DNA from: Berberis thunbergii
Lineage: Eukaryota; Streptophyta; Magnoliopsida; Ranunculales; Berberidaceae
NCBI GenBank assembly: GCA_003290165.1
Contig: QNQO01000199.1
Span: 930,001-994,000 of the forward strand
Length of the DNA stretch: 64,000 nucleotides
Direction of reading: 5' to 3'
Below, piece by piece: positions 1 through 12,265 of the stretch. A program made the translations under genes and the position numbers. Positions within the stretch are counted from its first letter, which is position 1, and each line of letters opens with the position of its first letter. The notes under the pieces were generated by a model that saw only the letters and a program-made list of their open reading frames with translations, made no database searches and was not told the origin of the DNA.

Positions 1-129
1 CAGGAGCTCCTGTCTACCACGAACAACCTTGGACGAGATGAACCACTTATTGCCTGACACGTCGAAGTCCACTTCTCCCAACAAGGCCTCATAGTGTAAG
101 CGTTCCTTTGCCAGCAACCGCTCCGCCTC

Positions 130-1320
130 CAGAGCACGGTGAAACCCCTAATCAACTGCGGCTTCCAACAGCTGCCTTTTGACAGGCCATTTTGCCTCCG
201 CTCGCTTCCTTTCAGCCTCCATGCCCTCGTGGTTAGCGGTAATACTAGAAGAATGCAACCTACCTTTCAAGGAGTTCGCCCGATAAAGAGTGTCTAAATA
301 TGACGTCCACAAGTTCACGAAAGCCTTTTCCAAAATGAGCACCCTTCTGTGGGCTTCAGGGTGCAATGAGACATGACCATATGACTCCAAGGCAAGAGTA
401 GTCGTTCCGAGACCGCGAAGACGCAAAGCCTCAACACGCGGTCCAACTACTTCCCCTGCTAAGTCAGCAAGGGGAGTCGGAGCATCTAACGAAAGGCTGC
501 AACCCCCCAAGGGTGTCGCCTGTGCAGACAGTGACATGATAGGGGGAGAGGCCGCTCGAATAGAAGTTTGCCTCTTTCGCAAGACAATATTGGGAAGAAC
601 ATTCACCTCCAATTCAGCGAGCCCGGAGGGATTGGGCAAGGCTAGACTTCGCTTCCTCATGCGACAAGCAACCACCCTCTTAGCCGGTGAACTTGACAGG
701 GGTTGAGCACCATAAGAACACTACAGCAGACCACATCGTGAAACATTGCCTGGCATTATAACTTCCTCAACGGAAGTCAAAGGAAGCTTGAGAAACTCCC
801 CCACTAGCACCTTATCTTCCTCGGTGAGGGACGAAATAACAAACCTCCCTGAAACAAAAAAAAACAACGCCAGAACCAGCATCATAGATGGGACGTATTG
901 AAATATTCATACACCGACAATCAAGAGACTCACAAAGATCAAACTGGAAGTATTGAGACACTCTACGACTCCCAAGCTTGAAGTAACCAGACTCCGCCTA
1001 AGCAAAGGACCATTGCTTTTCCCAAGATTCGGCGATGTCTGCTACCAGTCGTAGACAAGGAGGCACTTCAAGATGCAGGTACCTTTGGAATCCAACCGAG
1101 CTTTGGTCAGATGATAAATCACTGATGAAGATAAATGAAGACCAGCGTTGTGAGCCCTCAGAAGAATTGCGAGCAATATCTTCAACCCTCTCGGCACCAT
1201 TTGAGCGAGAGGCATTTGAAAATGAGAAAAGAAGAGCCAGACATCATCTGGCGCTGGAAGCCGAAGCCCGGATTTGAACATGCCTCGGTGTAAGCCTATG
1301 CAACCATGAGAGGGCACAGT
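130..1320 (-). pseudogene. Antisense extra ORF (aORF) of Tat copy a
   Basis: Two open stretches read on the minus strand, antisense to the host element. At 1042-1317 a globular N-terminal part contains GMFKSGLRLPAPDDVWLFF and then a Q..PRGLK.LLAILLRA pattern, matching residue by residue the aORFs of copies b and c. At 148-675 a C-terminal part contains CRMRKRSLALPNPSG and LHPEAHRRVLILEKAF, matching copy d at 60.5-60.8 kb, and ends in a charged helical stretch. Stops separate the two parts, so it is broken. Extra antisense ORFs between pol and the 3' LTR are known in Tat elements; the N-terminal part resembles, from memory, the Pfam family called putative gypsy type transposon (Transposase_28). 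Function is unknown. Confidence 0.65.
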
Positions 1321-1727
1321 TGAACCTAAAACTCCAAAATGTGAACAATTTGCAAATCTTTTGGAAGGCGATACAAACTACGAAGCCTGATCAACTCATT
1401 TTCGTCGACCAAACTACTTTCAAAGAATTGATACAAGCAAGGGATAACGGGTCCTTGCAAGAAGATTCAACGTTGTCAGCCATTAGAAGATGGAGCAAAT
1501 ACTATGGTTTAAGAAGATAACACAAGTAACAATGAAGAAGTCCTCCTTGAGACAGTAAATATTTATAGGGAAGGCAAACGACACTTTCCTTCCTTGAGCA
1601 GACGCGTACCCATTAATGTCATGAGTTGTTCAAGACGAACGCTTTGAGTCCAATCATCACGATAGTACAGTTGCCTTTTCAAAAAGTTAGTGGACCGACT
1701 TAACGCCCCACTAACTCGGGGGGAAGC

Positions 1728-2414
1728 TGATGATACATAAAAACGATCACACCCCTAATCCACACACGTGTCATGATGATCTCGAGGAAATACGGGCCCT
1801 AGCATCGGCCCAACACTGAACAGGCCCAAGCAGTCCTAAGACCGCTCAATTCAATCAGCCAGGCAGACCCAAACTCTCATAGCATGCTAGGCCCACACGT
1901 CTCACAGCTATCCTCAATACCCATAAGTCCCACTAAGGCAAGTATCTCGAGGATCAGCTTCAAAAGGGCAACTACAGCTGCTCTCAGCCTCTAACCAAGA
2001 AACAAATATCAGAGTACATTCCACACAGGGAAACTCCCCTCCACGGATTGCTCTTGGATTGAGAACTATCTCCTGCGTATCTAGAAGCACAACGCTAACG
2101 GGGAACTTCCCTCCTACAGCACGACTCCTAATTAGAAAAGGATATCCACGAAGATCTCCTTCTTAAACTACGCCTACAATGGCCTGGTAGAACCAAGACT
2201 CCTTACACTATAAATAATACATGAGGTTGGTAAGTTAAGGTACGCTACAAATTCCCTGGTACAACATTACACCTTCCTCAGATCCATGTTTGACTTTAGC
2301 ATCGGAATGCCATCGGCCAACACAACGGTGGTATGTGGCTCACGTATGCTACTTGTGCAAATCAACAGGTCAGTAGGAACCAGGTCAAAGCAGGGAGCAA
2401 AAATGACTGTATCA
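1728..2414 (+). repeat. 3' LTR of Tat copy a
   Basis: It begins TGATGATACATAAA just after the polypurine tract and ends ACTGTATCA. The last 250 bases align with the minus-strand LTR fragment at 54,380-54,885 (shared GAGGTTGGTAAG, GTACGCTACAAATT and CAACGGTGG) and, more loosely, with the LTR at 38,419-39,104. A TATA-like CTATAAATAA lies near 2210. An ACACGTGTCAT motif sits about 40 bases from the LTR start. Confidence 0.8.
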
Positions 2415-3173
2415 GCTGTGAAATACATTTCAGCTCAAATTTTGACAAATGCACAAAAAGTCATAAACCCCACCCCCAAACCTAGACCAAACATTGTCCT
2501 CAATGTATAAAAAGAATAATCATGAAAATGTAGGGAAAAAAGAAATATGAAGGTTCGAGTGATATTACCACAATGAAGTTTTTACCAATTTCGAAGAGAT
2601 CATTCACCAATGCTAGCTCAAAAAACATAAGAATTGTGAATTTATCATGAGTAATTGATAAAACACAAACGAAAAAAATACATGCACTAGTGGTATAATT
2701 GTTACGGAACTAATGAGTATGAGTGGAATGCACTAGAAAGAACTCGAAGATCAATCAAGATTAACCATAATGACATAATTAAACTTACGTTGCCTCCCAT
2801 GAGCGTTTGATTTAATGTCGTCAGCTTGACGTATATTCTTACTCACATGATGTACTACATAGTGAAGAGGGAGAACATAGCGAACACCTTCCTACAAACC
2901 TAGACAATTAGTACATGATGTAAACTAATCAAAAGTGTCAAAGAATCATATAACAACAACCTAAAAAGATGAGAACCAATCCAACAAATAGTAGCAATCA
3001 CATGTGGCACAACATATACTAACACACCCCAAAAGCTATGAAGGCACCATGCAAAATCATACAAAAAATGCAGATGAACTTGCATTCCTAGGAAATCCAT
3101 AGGGACTTTGATAGGGACTTGGAGCATAATGGGTCATAAACAGTGATATCCAACAAATAACTCCTGCCTACTC

Positions 3174-3686
3174 CTAAAAAGGATATCCTAAGTCAGTCGT
3201 CAAATGAGAATATTGAATATGTTTCACAATAGGATGGTCGAAACTGAAATCATTCATTATAAATAAGGGATCCACATAAATAGAGTCAGTCAATGTGAAA
3301 GGGATGCAAAGTGGTATGTCTATAGATATATCGGGTGATAGGCTCATCATAACAAAATGAATTGCACAAAGATGATGGTCTAGACAACTCAACAACACCC
3401 GAAACCTAGAATTAGCCATACATATGGCATGGATTTTCTCAATAGAAGCATCAATTGTATCGTGAAAATTGTCGAGGCAAGACTTCAAGGAATAATGAAA
3501 ATCAGACTTCATGCATGAGTCACTAGGAAGGCATACGTCGAATGGGTCAAAATGAAAGGGTGAAAGGAGTTTCACTTTAGGCTTCCATGTATAACCAACA
3601 AGGTCCATAATGTGGGTTGAATCAAGAAAAACATTCACTTCCCTAATGGATTTATCAATATCGAAGTCTAAATCAAAATTAGTCAA
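3174..3686 (-). pseudogene. Unrecognised 170-codon ORF in the Athila-type element
   Basis: This is the longest open stretch between the protease relic and the 3' motifs of the Athila-type element. The reading is rich in Asp, Ser, His and Phe, with no zinc knuckle, YxDD or integrase motif and no clear signal peptide. It lies where pol or an env-like ORF would stand. It could be part of a rearranged pol region or a chance frame; I do not recognise it. Confidence 0.3.
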
Positions 3687-3896
3687 ACAAGCAGTAATGG
3701 TTCATCTAACACACACAACAAAAAGGAATTTTCCACCAAATTAATATTTAATCATGTTTACCTCACAAACAACCTCTGACTTAGGAAGTTGTTGACTTAC
3801 ATTAAAACATTGAGTTCGATGGTCATATTATCAAACGATATTTTCATGTTTCCATTCCTACAGTTAATAATAGCATTAGATGTTGCCAAAACTAGG

Positions 3897-4202
3897 CTAC
3901 CCAAAATAACTGAAATGTAACTGCAGAGACTGTGAATAGGTTGTGTACCAAGAACTATGAAGTCCACTAAAAAAATAAAGTTTTTGAACTTTAATGAACA
4001 CATCCTCTATAATACCACAGGGAATTCTGATTGACCTATCTGCCAATTGCAGTGTTACTTCAGTCGATTTTAACTCGCCAACACCTAACTGCTCATAAAA
4101 ATAATATGGCAATAAATTAGCACTCGCTCCTAAATCCAACAATGCCTTATCAATATCATTACTAATAACATAAGAAATGGTCAGCACCCGGGATCCTGAC
4201 AC
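3897..4202 (-). pseudogene. Athila-type aspartic protease relic
   Basis: A retroviral-type aspartic protease domain: the active-site region reads ALLDLGASANLLPYYFYEQL, the DLGAS variant common in Athila elements, followed by LQLADRSIRIPCGIIEDVFIK, the flap side of the fold. In an active element the enzyme cuts the gag-pol polyprotein inside the virus-like particle. The frame is lost after about 80 residues and the downstream enzymes are missing. Confidence 0.75.
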
Positions 4203-4416
4203 TTATGCGGGGTTTTGTGTTGAATAATTGAGCTGACTTGCTCAGCGAGGAGGGCTTTCTTTTGCACATGTAGCTTTCGCTTTTGTGTACAAAGATCCTT
4301 AAAAAACTTAGCATAGGTAGGAACACTTTTAATAGCATCGAGCAATGGAATATTATTTGAACTTGTTTAAAATTTTCTTTTACATCGTTAACATTTGTTC
4401 TTTTCTTTGTCGGAGC

Positions 4417-5817
4417 TTACCTTAACGAAAATGGTGCCCTAGGAAAATAAGATGCCTGAGTGGGGTCACAGTTAAGAGGAACATCTTTAGAAGGTGAGGC
4501 ATTATCAACCTTCTTGTCATACGGAGATGCAACCTTCTTTGACTTGGACAGGGATGCAACAACACTTGAATCATAAATTCGTACCCGATTGTCAACCTGT
4601 TTTGCACCCCTAAGGGTAATAATAGATTGGACATCTTCATGGCAAGGCTTAGATGTGCTATCAGCTGTGAATTGACCCCTTTGGGTTTGAATGGGTTGAC
4701 TAGGAAATCTTCTTGGGTCTCTCTCAGGGTATGACTGAGAAATCTTACTCATATCTATTTCAAGTCTATTGATGGCTTGAGATTGGTCTTGAGTCGTGGC
4801 TTTTAACTCTGATATATCTTGAGAATTATGTTCATGTATACTTTCTGTGCGCTGCATAAAACAATTAATCATTTCCTCTAAACTGGATGTGTTGAATGGA
4901 GGAATTTGGTTAAGTTGAGGTATAACGAGGATAGAGGTTTGAGGAGCCTAGGAGACAATAACAGGTCCCTTTTGGTATGGGCATGGGCCTAAGAGAGATT
5001 TGGATGCTTGGCAATCCCTAGATTGTAATAGTTAGGTTGTGGATTATTACCAGGTCGCTGCATAACATTAAAAGAATTGATTTTCTCAGCATAGTATGTA
5101 GGATTTGCAAATCACAATCAGCCATATAATGACTAGGACTCGAACGTGCAGCACAAACCTCAGATAAAACATTCATGGGAGGTGTAGGTTGAGTCAAATT
5201 CAAAATTGCATCTATTTTCAAGGTAGAAGAGGAGTGAATGGATGTATCCCTAACTTCATATGTACCACGCTTATGCTGTCAGAATCATTTATCAAATAAT
5301 CCCATTGCTGAGAATTTTCAAAAAGCGTTTCAAAAAAATCATAAATCTCATTTAACGCTCATCTTCATTAGTAACTGACCACTAGTGGCATCAATCATAC
5401 GACAATTTTTATGGGTCAAATCGTCTTGCAAGTATTGAACTAGACACAACTTCTCAAATCCGTGATGGGGACACTTAACAATGAGTTCATTGAACCTTTT
5501 TCCAACATTCATAGAAATGTTCGCCCTCTTTTTGTTGGAAGTTAGACATATCTCGTCAAAGGGCATTCATTTTATGAATGGAAAATACTTCGACAAAATT
5601 ATTTTTGACAATGCATCCCAAGTTTGATGAATCATGTCTCTAACGAATTTAACCACGACTTCACCTTATCTTTCAGAGCAAAGGTAAACAACCTAAGCAA
5701 CCTAAGACGGATCGAATCATCTGAAAAATTTTGGTACTTAAGGGTAGCACATATGTCAAGAAATTCTTTAACATGAAGATATGGATCTTCTTTCTCAAAA
5801 CCATAAAAGGAAGGCAA
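4417..5817 (-). pseudogene. Athila-type gag relic
   Basis: Three minus-strand pieces in different frames follow gag order. At 5,632-5,817 the reading MPSFYGFEKEDPYLHVKEFL is the retrotransposon gag core (the P.FYG.E.EDPY.H.KEF pattern). At 5,348-5,566 CPHHGFEKLCLVQYLQDDLT is its continuation. At 4,417-4,872 lies a Gln/Ser-rich C-terminal part with helical character, leading to protease. Stops at about 5,345 and 5,630 and frame changes show that it is dead. Gag would form the particle and package the RNA. Confidence 0.75.
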
Positions 5818-6907
5818 AATATGGATAATGGATGGTTTGAGTTTAAAGCTATTTGCAGTTATCTCAAGTAAGACAATACAAAATGGAACAATGTTGGAAA
5901 GAGGGGAGAAGTAGTCCTTAAATGTCTTCTCCTCAGCATCTTCTTGGTCTCAAGAATTTTTTTTAAATGCAAACCTAACCTCTATATGAAAATGATCTAA
6001 CTCTACAAAAACAAAAAAAAACAATGGAACCGTAAATGATGCGCAAACAAGATGAATGGCAGACGACCCTAAAGTTTCTTACTAATGCAGGACTGAAATT
6101 CAATTTAATTTACCTAACAGTGGGAGAGGCACGGTAATTTTCTATCAGTCTACCACTACAGAGTTGTTCTACCTCTTTTTTGACTTTCCTGCTTAAAGTG
6201 AAATGCCAGTTCAAGAACTATTCCCAGACAAGATTTGTTCATTCACTTTACTACTTTAAGTTTTCAAACTTTCAAAGCAGGACCCTATGAGTGTCAAACC
6301 CATCCTAGACAACTATCTTACGACAAATTTTAAATAGTGAAGGCTTAGGTTCCTAACCGTACAATAGATGGTGGTTAACCTTATACGCGGGAGAGGACAC
6401 AAAAGTTTCAAATCAATCTTGCCACTATTAAAATTTGCATGCAATACTACCTAAAACAACCAAAACACAAGTGATCACAAAAGAAATCGCGTGCAAATGA
6501 GGTAGGGAGGAGTTACCTCTAGCGTGAACCTATTTCGGGTTACCTGCGATGCTGGCTAGAAGTCGAGTTGTCGTCGATCAGAAGCACTGTCCACCTAATA
6601 GCTCGCTGACGTCTGTGTCCACACGAATCACAATCTGAAAAGGAAAATTCACAATGTAATATATCTTTGTTTTGCTATTTTTTCCTTTTTGTTTGTGTTT
6701 CATGACGTCTACTTTTCACTTCGTTTCTACTTGAACTCCTATGTGTATGATTGCCTACAAAACAAATGCAGAAAAATAAAATAAAATTCAAACTAATAAC
6801 AAGTAGAACAAATAAGCAAACAACTCCTAACATTATTCCTAAACAAAGAAAATGATGCCTAACCTATAAACTAGTGAAAATAAACCCGACTTTTATTGTA
6901 CCGTTAC

Positions 6908-6932
6908 AATCACTGACAACGGCGCCAAAAAC
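6908..6932 (-). other. Primer binding site of the Athila-type element
   Basis: On the minus strand the bases TTTTTGGCGCCGTTGTCAGT follow the LTR end. The TGGCGCCGTTG core is the usual Athila/Tat-type tRNA primer site. It fixes the element orientation. Confidence 0.75.
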
Positions 6933-6939
6933 TTGATGC

Positions 6940-7440
6940 AAATTTTACTAACCTAAATTAATAAGCTAATCTAACCTGATTGTTATACCGCATGTGCATG
7001 GTTGTCTAATTGGTAGATAATGGCAAATACAAGTCGATCCCACGAGGATTTAATACACAATCGAAAACTAAGATCTATTTAAACCAATTTGAAAGGGGTT
7101 ACAACAATCGGAAATTTCTAAACTAATGGAAGGCAGAAAAACAAATAAAAATTGAGTCTAAGAATCAAAGAAAGAGATGCTAAGGCTTTCAAATCATCCG
7201 TCAAGTTCATAAAATTATACTAATTTCAGTTATTGTCTCCTAGCAATATAGTAGATTGATTTTAGTAAAGATGCAAACCCCTAGCATTAATTGTTTGTTT
7301 AAGGCGCAACTAATCGCAAGGTAACTAATACGATTAAAACATGCTTAAAAAAATATATAGAATAATTCTAACTAGCATGGATGCATGACTAACATGATGA
7401 AAGTAATATTTTTTTGTTCACAAATAAACCCAATGTCAGG
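6940..7440 (-). repeat. 5' LTR remnant of the Athila-type element
   Basis: AT-rich sequence directly upstream (minus sense) of the primer binding site. Its other end is cut by the protease relic of Tat copy e at about 7,441, so length and start are unknown. Confidence 0.5.
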
Positions 7441-7850
7441 ATACTGCACCCATATCATGTTGCCAGGGTTTCATCAAAAGCAAGTTGTATGTTGACGGGG
7501 TGTCCACGACAAAGAAGTTTGTTAATAGGTCCCGTTGTTTGCCTTGTGCTCCTACCATTATGGGCAATTGGACTAGTCTGAGTGGGTAGCATTGGTCACT
7601 GCTGAAGTCCACCAATGGTTAGTTGGTTGGTGGCTGGGAGTCATTCCACGTTGAAATGCATTCTATGAAAAGCTGCCATATACAAAAGGATGACGAAACT
7701 CCCCGTATAAATGAGTACTCACCTGACTTCCCACTTGGCTATTGAAACTAATATTACCAGGGTTTCATTATAAGGGAAGTGAATACCCTGTGTATCTCAT
7801 TCAAAAAAGTCAGAGCAGGGGTTGGGGGGGGGGGGTCTATTCTGGCGCGT
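7441..7850 (-). pseudogene. Protease relic of Tat copy e
   Basis: Minus-strand reading at 7,445-7,520 gives FFVVDTPSTYNLLLMKPW, the conserved C-terminal block of Tat proteases (copy b has FLVVDVPSVYNMLLGRPW). The active-site region upstream is scrambled and the glycine of the LLGRPW block is changed. The piece stops abruptly at the Athila junction. Confidence 0.6.
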
Positions 7851-7899
7851 TGGGCTAGAAAATCATGGTGATGTGTTCTTGTTCGCAATCCTCCGACTG

Positions 7900-9119
7900 A
7901 TCGCTTTCATGATCATTTAGATTGGCCCTGATATTTGTACATGTCATGTAAGACGTATATCAACCCTCAAGCTTTTTCATCTGATCCTACTATGGGGTCC
8001 ACATTTTCTTTCCCCTGGATTGTTTTCCTTTAGTATGAAGAACTCACCAAGTCATCCCCTCTGGACCTAGTATTCAATTTCATTAAGAATATTGTGGCCA
8101 TATCTGGTATCGTGTCCATGGTCTTTGTGAAATGAACAGTATTTGCTCTTATCTCATCTTGACGGATCTCCCCTCAGTTTGTGTAGCCACTTGATGTCTT
8201 CCTAGATTGTCATGGTTTTTAGAACCTTTGCCATACTTGTTTTTAAAACAGTGTACTTTGCCTAACCGCAGCTTCCCGAACACCTGTTTGCCATAGTCGG
8301 ACCTACTATTAGTCTGATACCTTTTGGATGACTGTTATCCTCTCGTGGTCTATCGTGTCACCTTCTTTCTTCTCTCATTTTCCGATTTATTGGGAGATAC
8401 TTTTTGTCAGCCGCATTGCTCTTCTTAGCAGCCCACATTTCTTTAAGAGTGATATATATTTGTGCACTTTTTTACAGAGCCGCCATGCTCTATGGGGGCT
8501 CCAGACTTAGAAAGTTGTATAATTGTCCTCCCTTGAGTTCGGAGGTGAAGGTAGTCATAGTCGTATCATCACTACACCCGTCAATCATAATCAACTCATC
8601 AGTGAATCATGTAACATATTCCATGAGAGTCTCATCAGGTTTTGCTTGATGTGAAGCAAATAGTGTAGACCATTTCTGTCCGCTGACTGCCAATGAATCT
8701 AGTGATAAAGGTTGTGGCCAGCGCCTGGAAGTAGTCTATGACCGTGGCTGGAGGGTGTTAAACCAATTTACTACCATTGACGTAAGGCCGGTTGGGAAGA
8801 TTTTTACACAGGGTAGGGGTCTGAGCTTATTTTAGTGCTCAACAAGTTGAACGCGCTCTCGTGTGAGTCTCTCGGCCTCTTTGGTGAGTTGGGTTATGTG
8901 GGCCAAAATTTGATCCACACGAGGGTCCATTACTATTCCTCCAAGAGTAGGGGCTTGCTGGGGTTCCAGTCGAATGGTGGGAACCGCCAGATCTTGCAGC
9001 GGCAACTCACTATTTTTCACACTTGGCTCCCCAATACTAGATTGGGGATGTTCCACTTGGCAGTTGAGTTTCTCCAATGCATTGTCAACATGAGAATTGG
9101 TAGGGGGTTCCATTTGCAA
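7900..9119 (-). pseudogene. Gag relic of Tat copy e
   Basis: An open N-terminal part (9,119-8,832, 95 codons) carries a Pro-rich segment then a heptad-like helix (LAHITQLTKEAERLTRERV), as in Tat gag. It is followed by core blocks TLMEYVT and DELIMIDGCSDDTTMTTFTS at about 8,650-8,550, nearly identical to the gag of copy b (MIDGCSDNTTVATLTSGLK). Part of the gag core between them is deleted and stops interrupt it. Confidence 0.7.
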
Positions 9120-9189
9120 TGTATTTCTCGTTGCTGGTTTGTTCTAAGAAAACCACCAACTTTGTTTTTTTTAAAAAGAAAACCATTGT

Positions 9190-9210
9190 TCCCCACGGAC
9201 AGTGTCAAAC
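9190..9210 (-). other. Primer binding site of Tat copy e
   Basis: On the minus strand GTTTGACACTGTCCGTGGGG follows the LTR end TGATGCATCA. It is a decayed form of the Tat-type site TTTGGCGCCGTCTGTGG seen intact at 39,106. Confidence 0.6.
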
Positions 9211-9732
9211 TGATGCATCAAATTTGTTTTCCTTGAGATCTGACATGCAAAACAAGGTTAGATTGCCAAAGATCACCTTGTTGGTGACGAAGGTACTTTG
9301 ATGTTTAAGCCAATGAACTAAGGAAAAAGATGAACTTGGATAGAGTATAGTTGTAGGGTTTGTCGTACCTCCTTCGTCTCATTTCTCCTTTTACCTTATA
9401 TAATAAGAGTAATTAACTCTGTGCGTGACTTAAGCATACATGGGGCAATGAAGGGGGACACTTCTAATAACTGGCTCCTTTTTCATTTAGATACATTCTT
9501 GGAGAGAGATTCCTGCCATGACTTGTCTCATTCGTAACGTCTCTATCATCCGGAGAGAGATTCGTTGGGCTTGAGGTCTTGGCCTTTAACCTGGACCGTG
9601 GTCCATTACTAATGTCTCTTCTATAGTGATTGGACCTGTTACTGATTTTTGGTTTGAACCAATTGTTCCTAATAAGAGATGATTTGTGCCTCGTGTTTGG
9701 CCATGATCGAATGGTTGTTTGATGTATCATCA
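9211..9732 (-). repeat. 5' LTR of Tat copy e
   Basis: About 522 bases. On the minus strand it starts TGATGATACATCAAACAACC and ends TGATGCATCA. It matches the LTR at 22,754-23,288 along its length. Confidence 0.75.
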
Positions 9733-11590
9733 AACAATTAATAAAATTAGCATTGGACACGCGCCATGCACGTGCATACTCGGATTCCTTTACTAATGTA
9801 ATTTATTATTTTCTAGGGTTGGGTATCATGTGGAAAATGTTATTCTAAAAACTACATAAATTTTTGTATGAAATTTATTGATTGCTTGCACACACTTAAA
9901 GGGTATTGTAGTATGAAATGCATAAATTAATTAATTTTTTCACCTTTGTTTAGATCGCGTTCATGTTTAGTAAACATAATATCCAAGGGAAAAGTAAAAA
10001 ACAGAGATTTTTTTTTTCAATTAGTTTTTTACTATTATTTATAATTTTTTATTTTTAATAAGAGCTTAAGTATTGTTAATATTTTTAATTTAAGATAAGA
10101 AAGAGGATAAGGACTTTGGATTTATGAAATTAATGGCAATATCAATCTTATGATTAGGCCCAATTCACCAATAGCATATTTTGTAATTTTAAATGGTGAT
10201 AGGGGCATTTCTTGGAACTTCAAAAATGTGTAATATATATATATATATATATTCTGAATCCCGTTTAATTTCTTCTAGAACAACATTTCTTGATCCCATG
10301 TTTAGTTTGTTTCTGTGCAAGATTGATAGTGCGGCTAAAAATTGGTGAATTATAAAGGAATCAAGCTATCATACAAAGACAAACGATTACAAGAGTTGAT
10401 TTATGTTGAAATCTCATAAATAAATGAGTAGTTTTCGGACATGAACTTTCACTTAGTGCAAACAGATTAAACTTGCATCACAAATTCACAATGTTGTTGT
10501 AAACAACTAAGGATTTTTTGAGACGAGCCGTAGCTATCAGTATCTAAATGTGACCCAATTTTAGAGAGATACTTAATGATTATGGAAAGTTATTAGTACC
10601 TTTTAATAAAATCTTTACTATTTTTCCATCAAACCCAATCCTACTAATTGGGATTTTATTTCTTATTTTCAAACATTGGGATTTTATTTCTTCTTTTGAA
10701 AAATTAATCTAAAGTTAAGTTAGAAACCTACCCGTTAGGAACAAAATTGTTTGAGGTGTCCTTTGATGGGATAAAATCGGGAAAATATTTCCATAACTTT
10801 ATGTTATAGAAAAATTGGGATGATAGTCCTTTGTGTATGGATGAAGTAACGTTTTTTTTTATAGGTTAAAAGCCCATCAGGGTATTTTGGCCAAAATAAG
10901 GGTGATTGCTTTTAGGATTGGCTTTATAATACATTCAATCAAGTTCGATTTAAGGGAATTTGATGGTATATATTGAATGCTAGAAGTGTACGAGGAGCAA
11001 CATCTTAATTAAAAATGAAACTGATCAATATGTTGTCTGATCGGTTTTTTTTTTTTTTTTTTTGATATAATTTGAGATATATCAAGGACTATGGTAGCTT
11101 TTGTTTTGGTTTCCTCTAATATGTATTAGGGTATACCAACTTTACCATGCAAACACAAAATAGACCACGACAATGGCGTGATGTGCCTCGCACAACCCAC
11201 ACAAGAATTGTTTAGCACACTATAATTTGGGCATATTATCGACGATATTCTGGGAATAATTATTAGAAGCATCAGTTTTGCTTATTTGATAACTTATCAT
11301 CCATGGGTTACTTCTAACAATTAGTTTCTTTCATGCAGCTTTTGTGGAGAAAATGCAGATTGGTGGGTGACCTTAACCTCAAAGGTGAGCAAAGAATCTA
11401 AATCCATGAATGATGAGTGTTAGAGAGATAGAAAAACAGAGAATTGAAATTTCATATTCGAAGAATTGTTGCATGGAAATTTCTATTTTTTTTAAACATA
11501 TATTTTAAATCTTATAATATACTGTTTTATTATCTCCACTACAAAGGCAGATGTCGCATGGAAAAAATGATCTCTTCCATCAAATACATT
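9733..11590. other. AT-rich intergenic stretch, no gene seen
   Basis: No coding pattern or known repeat is recognised. It holds an (AT)n microsatellite at about 10,232-10,252 and a long T tract at about 11,047-11,063. The 11,330-11,390 segment follows an ATGCAG-like acceptor and could be part of the GH31 gene remnant, but I cannot show it. Confidence 0.5.
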
Positions 11591-11593
11591 TAC

Positions 11594-12265
11594 AAGTAAT
11601 AAGAATTGATGTTTATGAAAATTTTTGATGGTTTCTGATGAAAACAAAGAATCACATGATTGTATTTTCTATTATGATGAATATTCAATAGAGTTATTGT
11701 ACTATTTGCAGGGACCAAAAGACTCAGAATTATGTATTTTCCGATGCAAACAAAGAATTGAAAACTCGTATAGGCATAAAAATGGAGATATATTAAGGCT
11801 ATACATAACCAATGGTGAAGCAGAAAGATGGGAAGTTCCATACAACTTATTACCAAGCGAACAACCACCTTCAGTGCAAAATGCTATTGGGAAATCAAGG
11901 AAGGAGCTTTCCTTGACATCCTCTGCAGAGATTGCAGGAACTGAGCTTATTTTCAACTACACTGCTGATCCATTTGGGTTTGCAGTCAAGAGGAAATCAA
12001 GGGGGGAAACCTTTTTAATTCAACCTCTACTGACTCAGATCCATTTGAGAATTTGGTCTTTAAAGACCAATATCTTGAAATATCAACAAAATTGCCTAAA
12101 GATTCTTCATTGTATGCTGTTGGGGAAAACACGCAAGGCAATGGAATTAAATTGGAGCCAAATGAACCTTATACTCTTTATAAAACAAATACTTCTGCCA
12201 TCAATCTTAATACTGATTCATATTGGTCTCACCCAGTGTACATGAATCTCAGATGTTCAATTTAA
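11594..12265 (+). pseudogene. GH31 alpha-xylosidase/alpha-glucosidase-like gene fragment
   Basis: Plus-strand reading from about 11,709, just after an intron-like acceptor (TATTTGCAG), matches the N-terminal region of plant GH31 cell-wall enzymes of the XYL1 type: [17 protein letters not shown], then [20 protein letters not shown], then [25 protein letters not shown] and HPVYMNLR. Family members trim xylose or glucose from xyloglucan oligosaccharides in the apoplast. The fragment covers only the galactose-mutarotase-like N-terminal part; the catalytic barrel is absent and the reading stops after MNLRCSI. A one-base frameshift at about 12,018 breaks it in the middle. It is a non-functional remnant; no partner exons are seen downstream. 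Confidence 0.8.

Larger units (their letters stand above)
1..2414 (+). mobile_element. Tat-lineage Ty3/gypsy element, 3' end (copy a)
   Basis: This is the right end of a plus-oriented LTR retrotransposon cut by the window edge. In order it holds an antisense ORF relic, a polypurine tract (CTCGGGGGGAAGC, about 1715-1727) and an LTR starting TGATGATACATA. The same order (antisense ORF, polypurine tract, LTR with that start) recurs in copies b and c here, and copy c carries a Tat-type primer binding site and gag. Gag-pol is not in the window. Assignment to the Tat lineage is by these shared parts. Confidence 0.75.
2430..7440 (-). mobile_element. Athila-type Ty3/gypsy element, decayed, most of pol missing
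   Basis: Reading on the minus strand: LTR remnant (7,440-6,940), primer binding site with TTTTTGGCGCCGTTGTCAGT (6,908-6,932), gag (5.8-4.4 kb), protease (4.2-3.9 kb), an unassigned ORF (3.7-3.2 kb), a conserved GGGAGGCAAC motif (about 2,800) and a TTGAGGACAATG ... AGGTTTGGGGGTGG end region (about 2,470-2,510). These 3' motifs are typical of plant Athila elements. No reverse transcriptase, RNase H or integrase is visible between protease and 3' end, so several kilobases are lost. The 3' LTR is gone; copy a abuts at 2,414. Confidence 0.7.
7441..9732 (-). mobile_element. Tat-lineage Ty3/gypsy element, 5' end (copy e)
   Basis: The minus-strand order is LTR (9,732-9,211), primer binding site (9,210-9,190), gag (9,119-7,900) and protease (about 7,850-7,441). 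Pol beyond the protease is missing where the Athila LTR begins. The LTR is the same subfamily as that of copy b next to DXS2: both carry CTGCAAAACAAGG-like and AGATTGCCAAAGATCACCTT segments. Confidence 0.75.
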
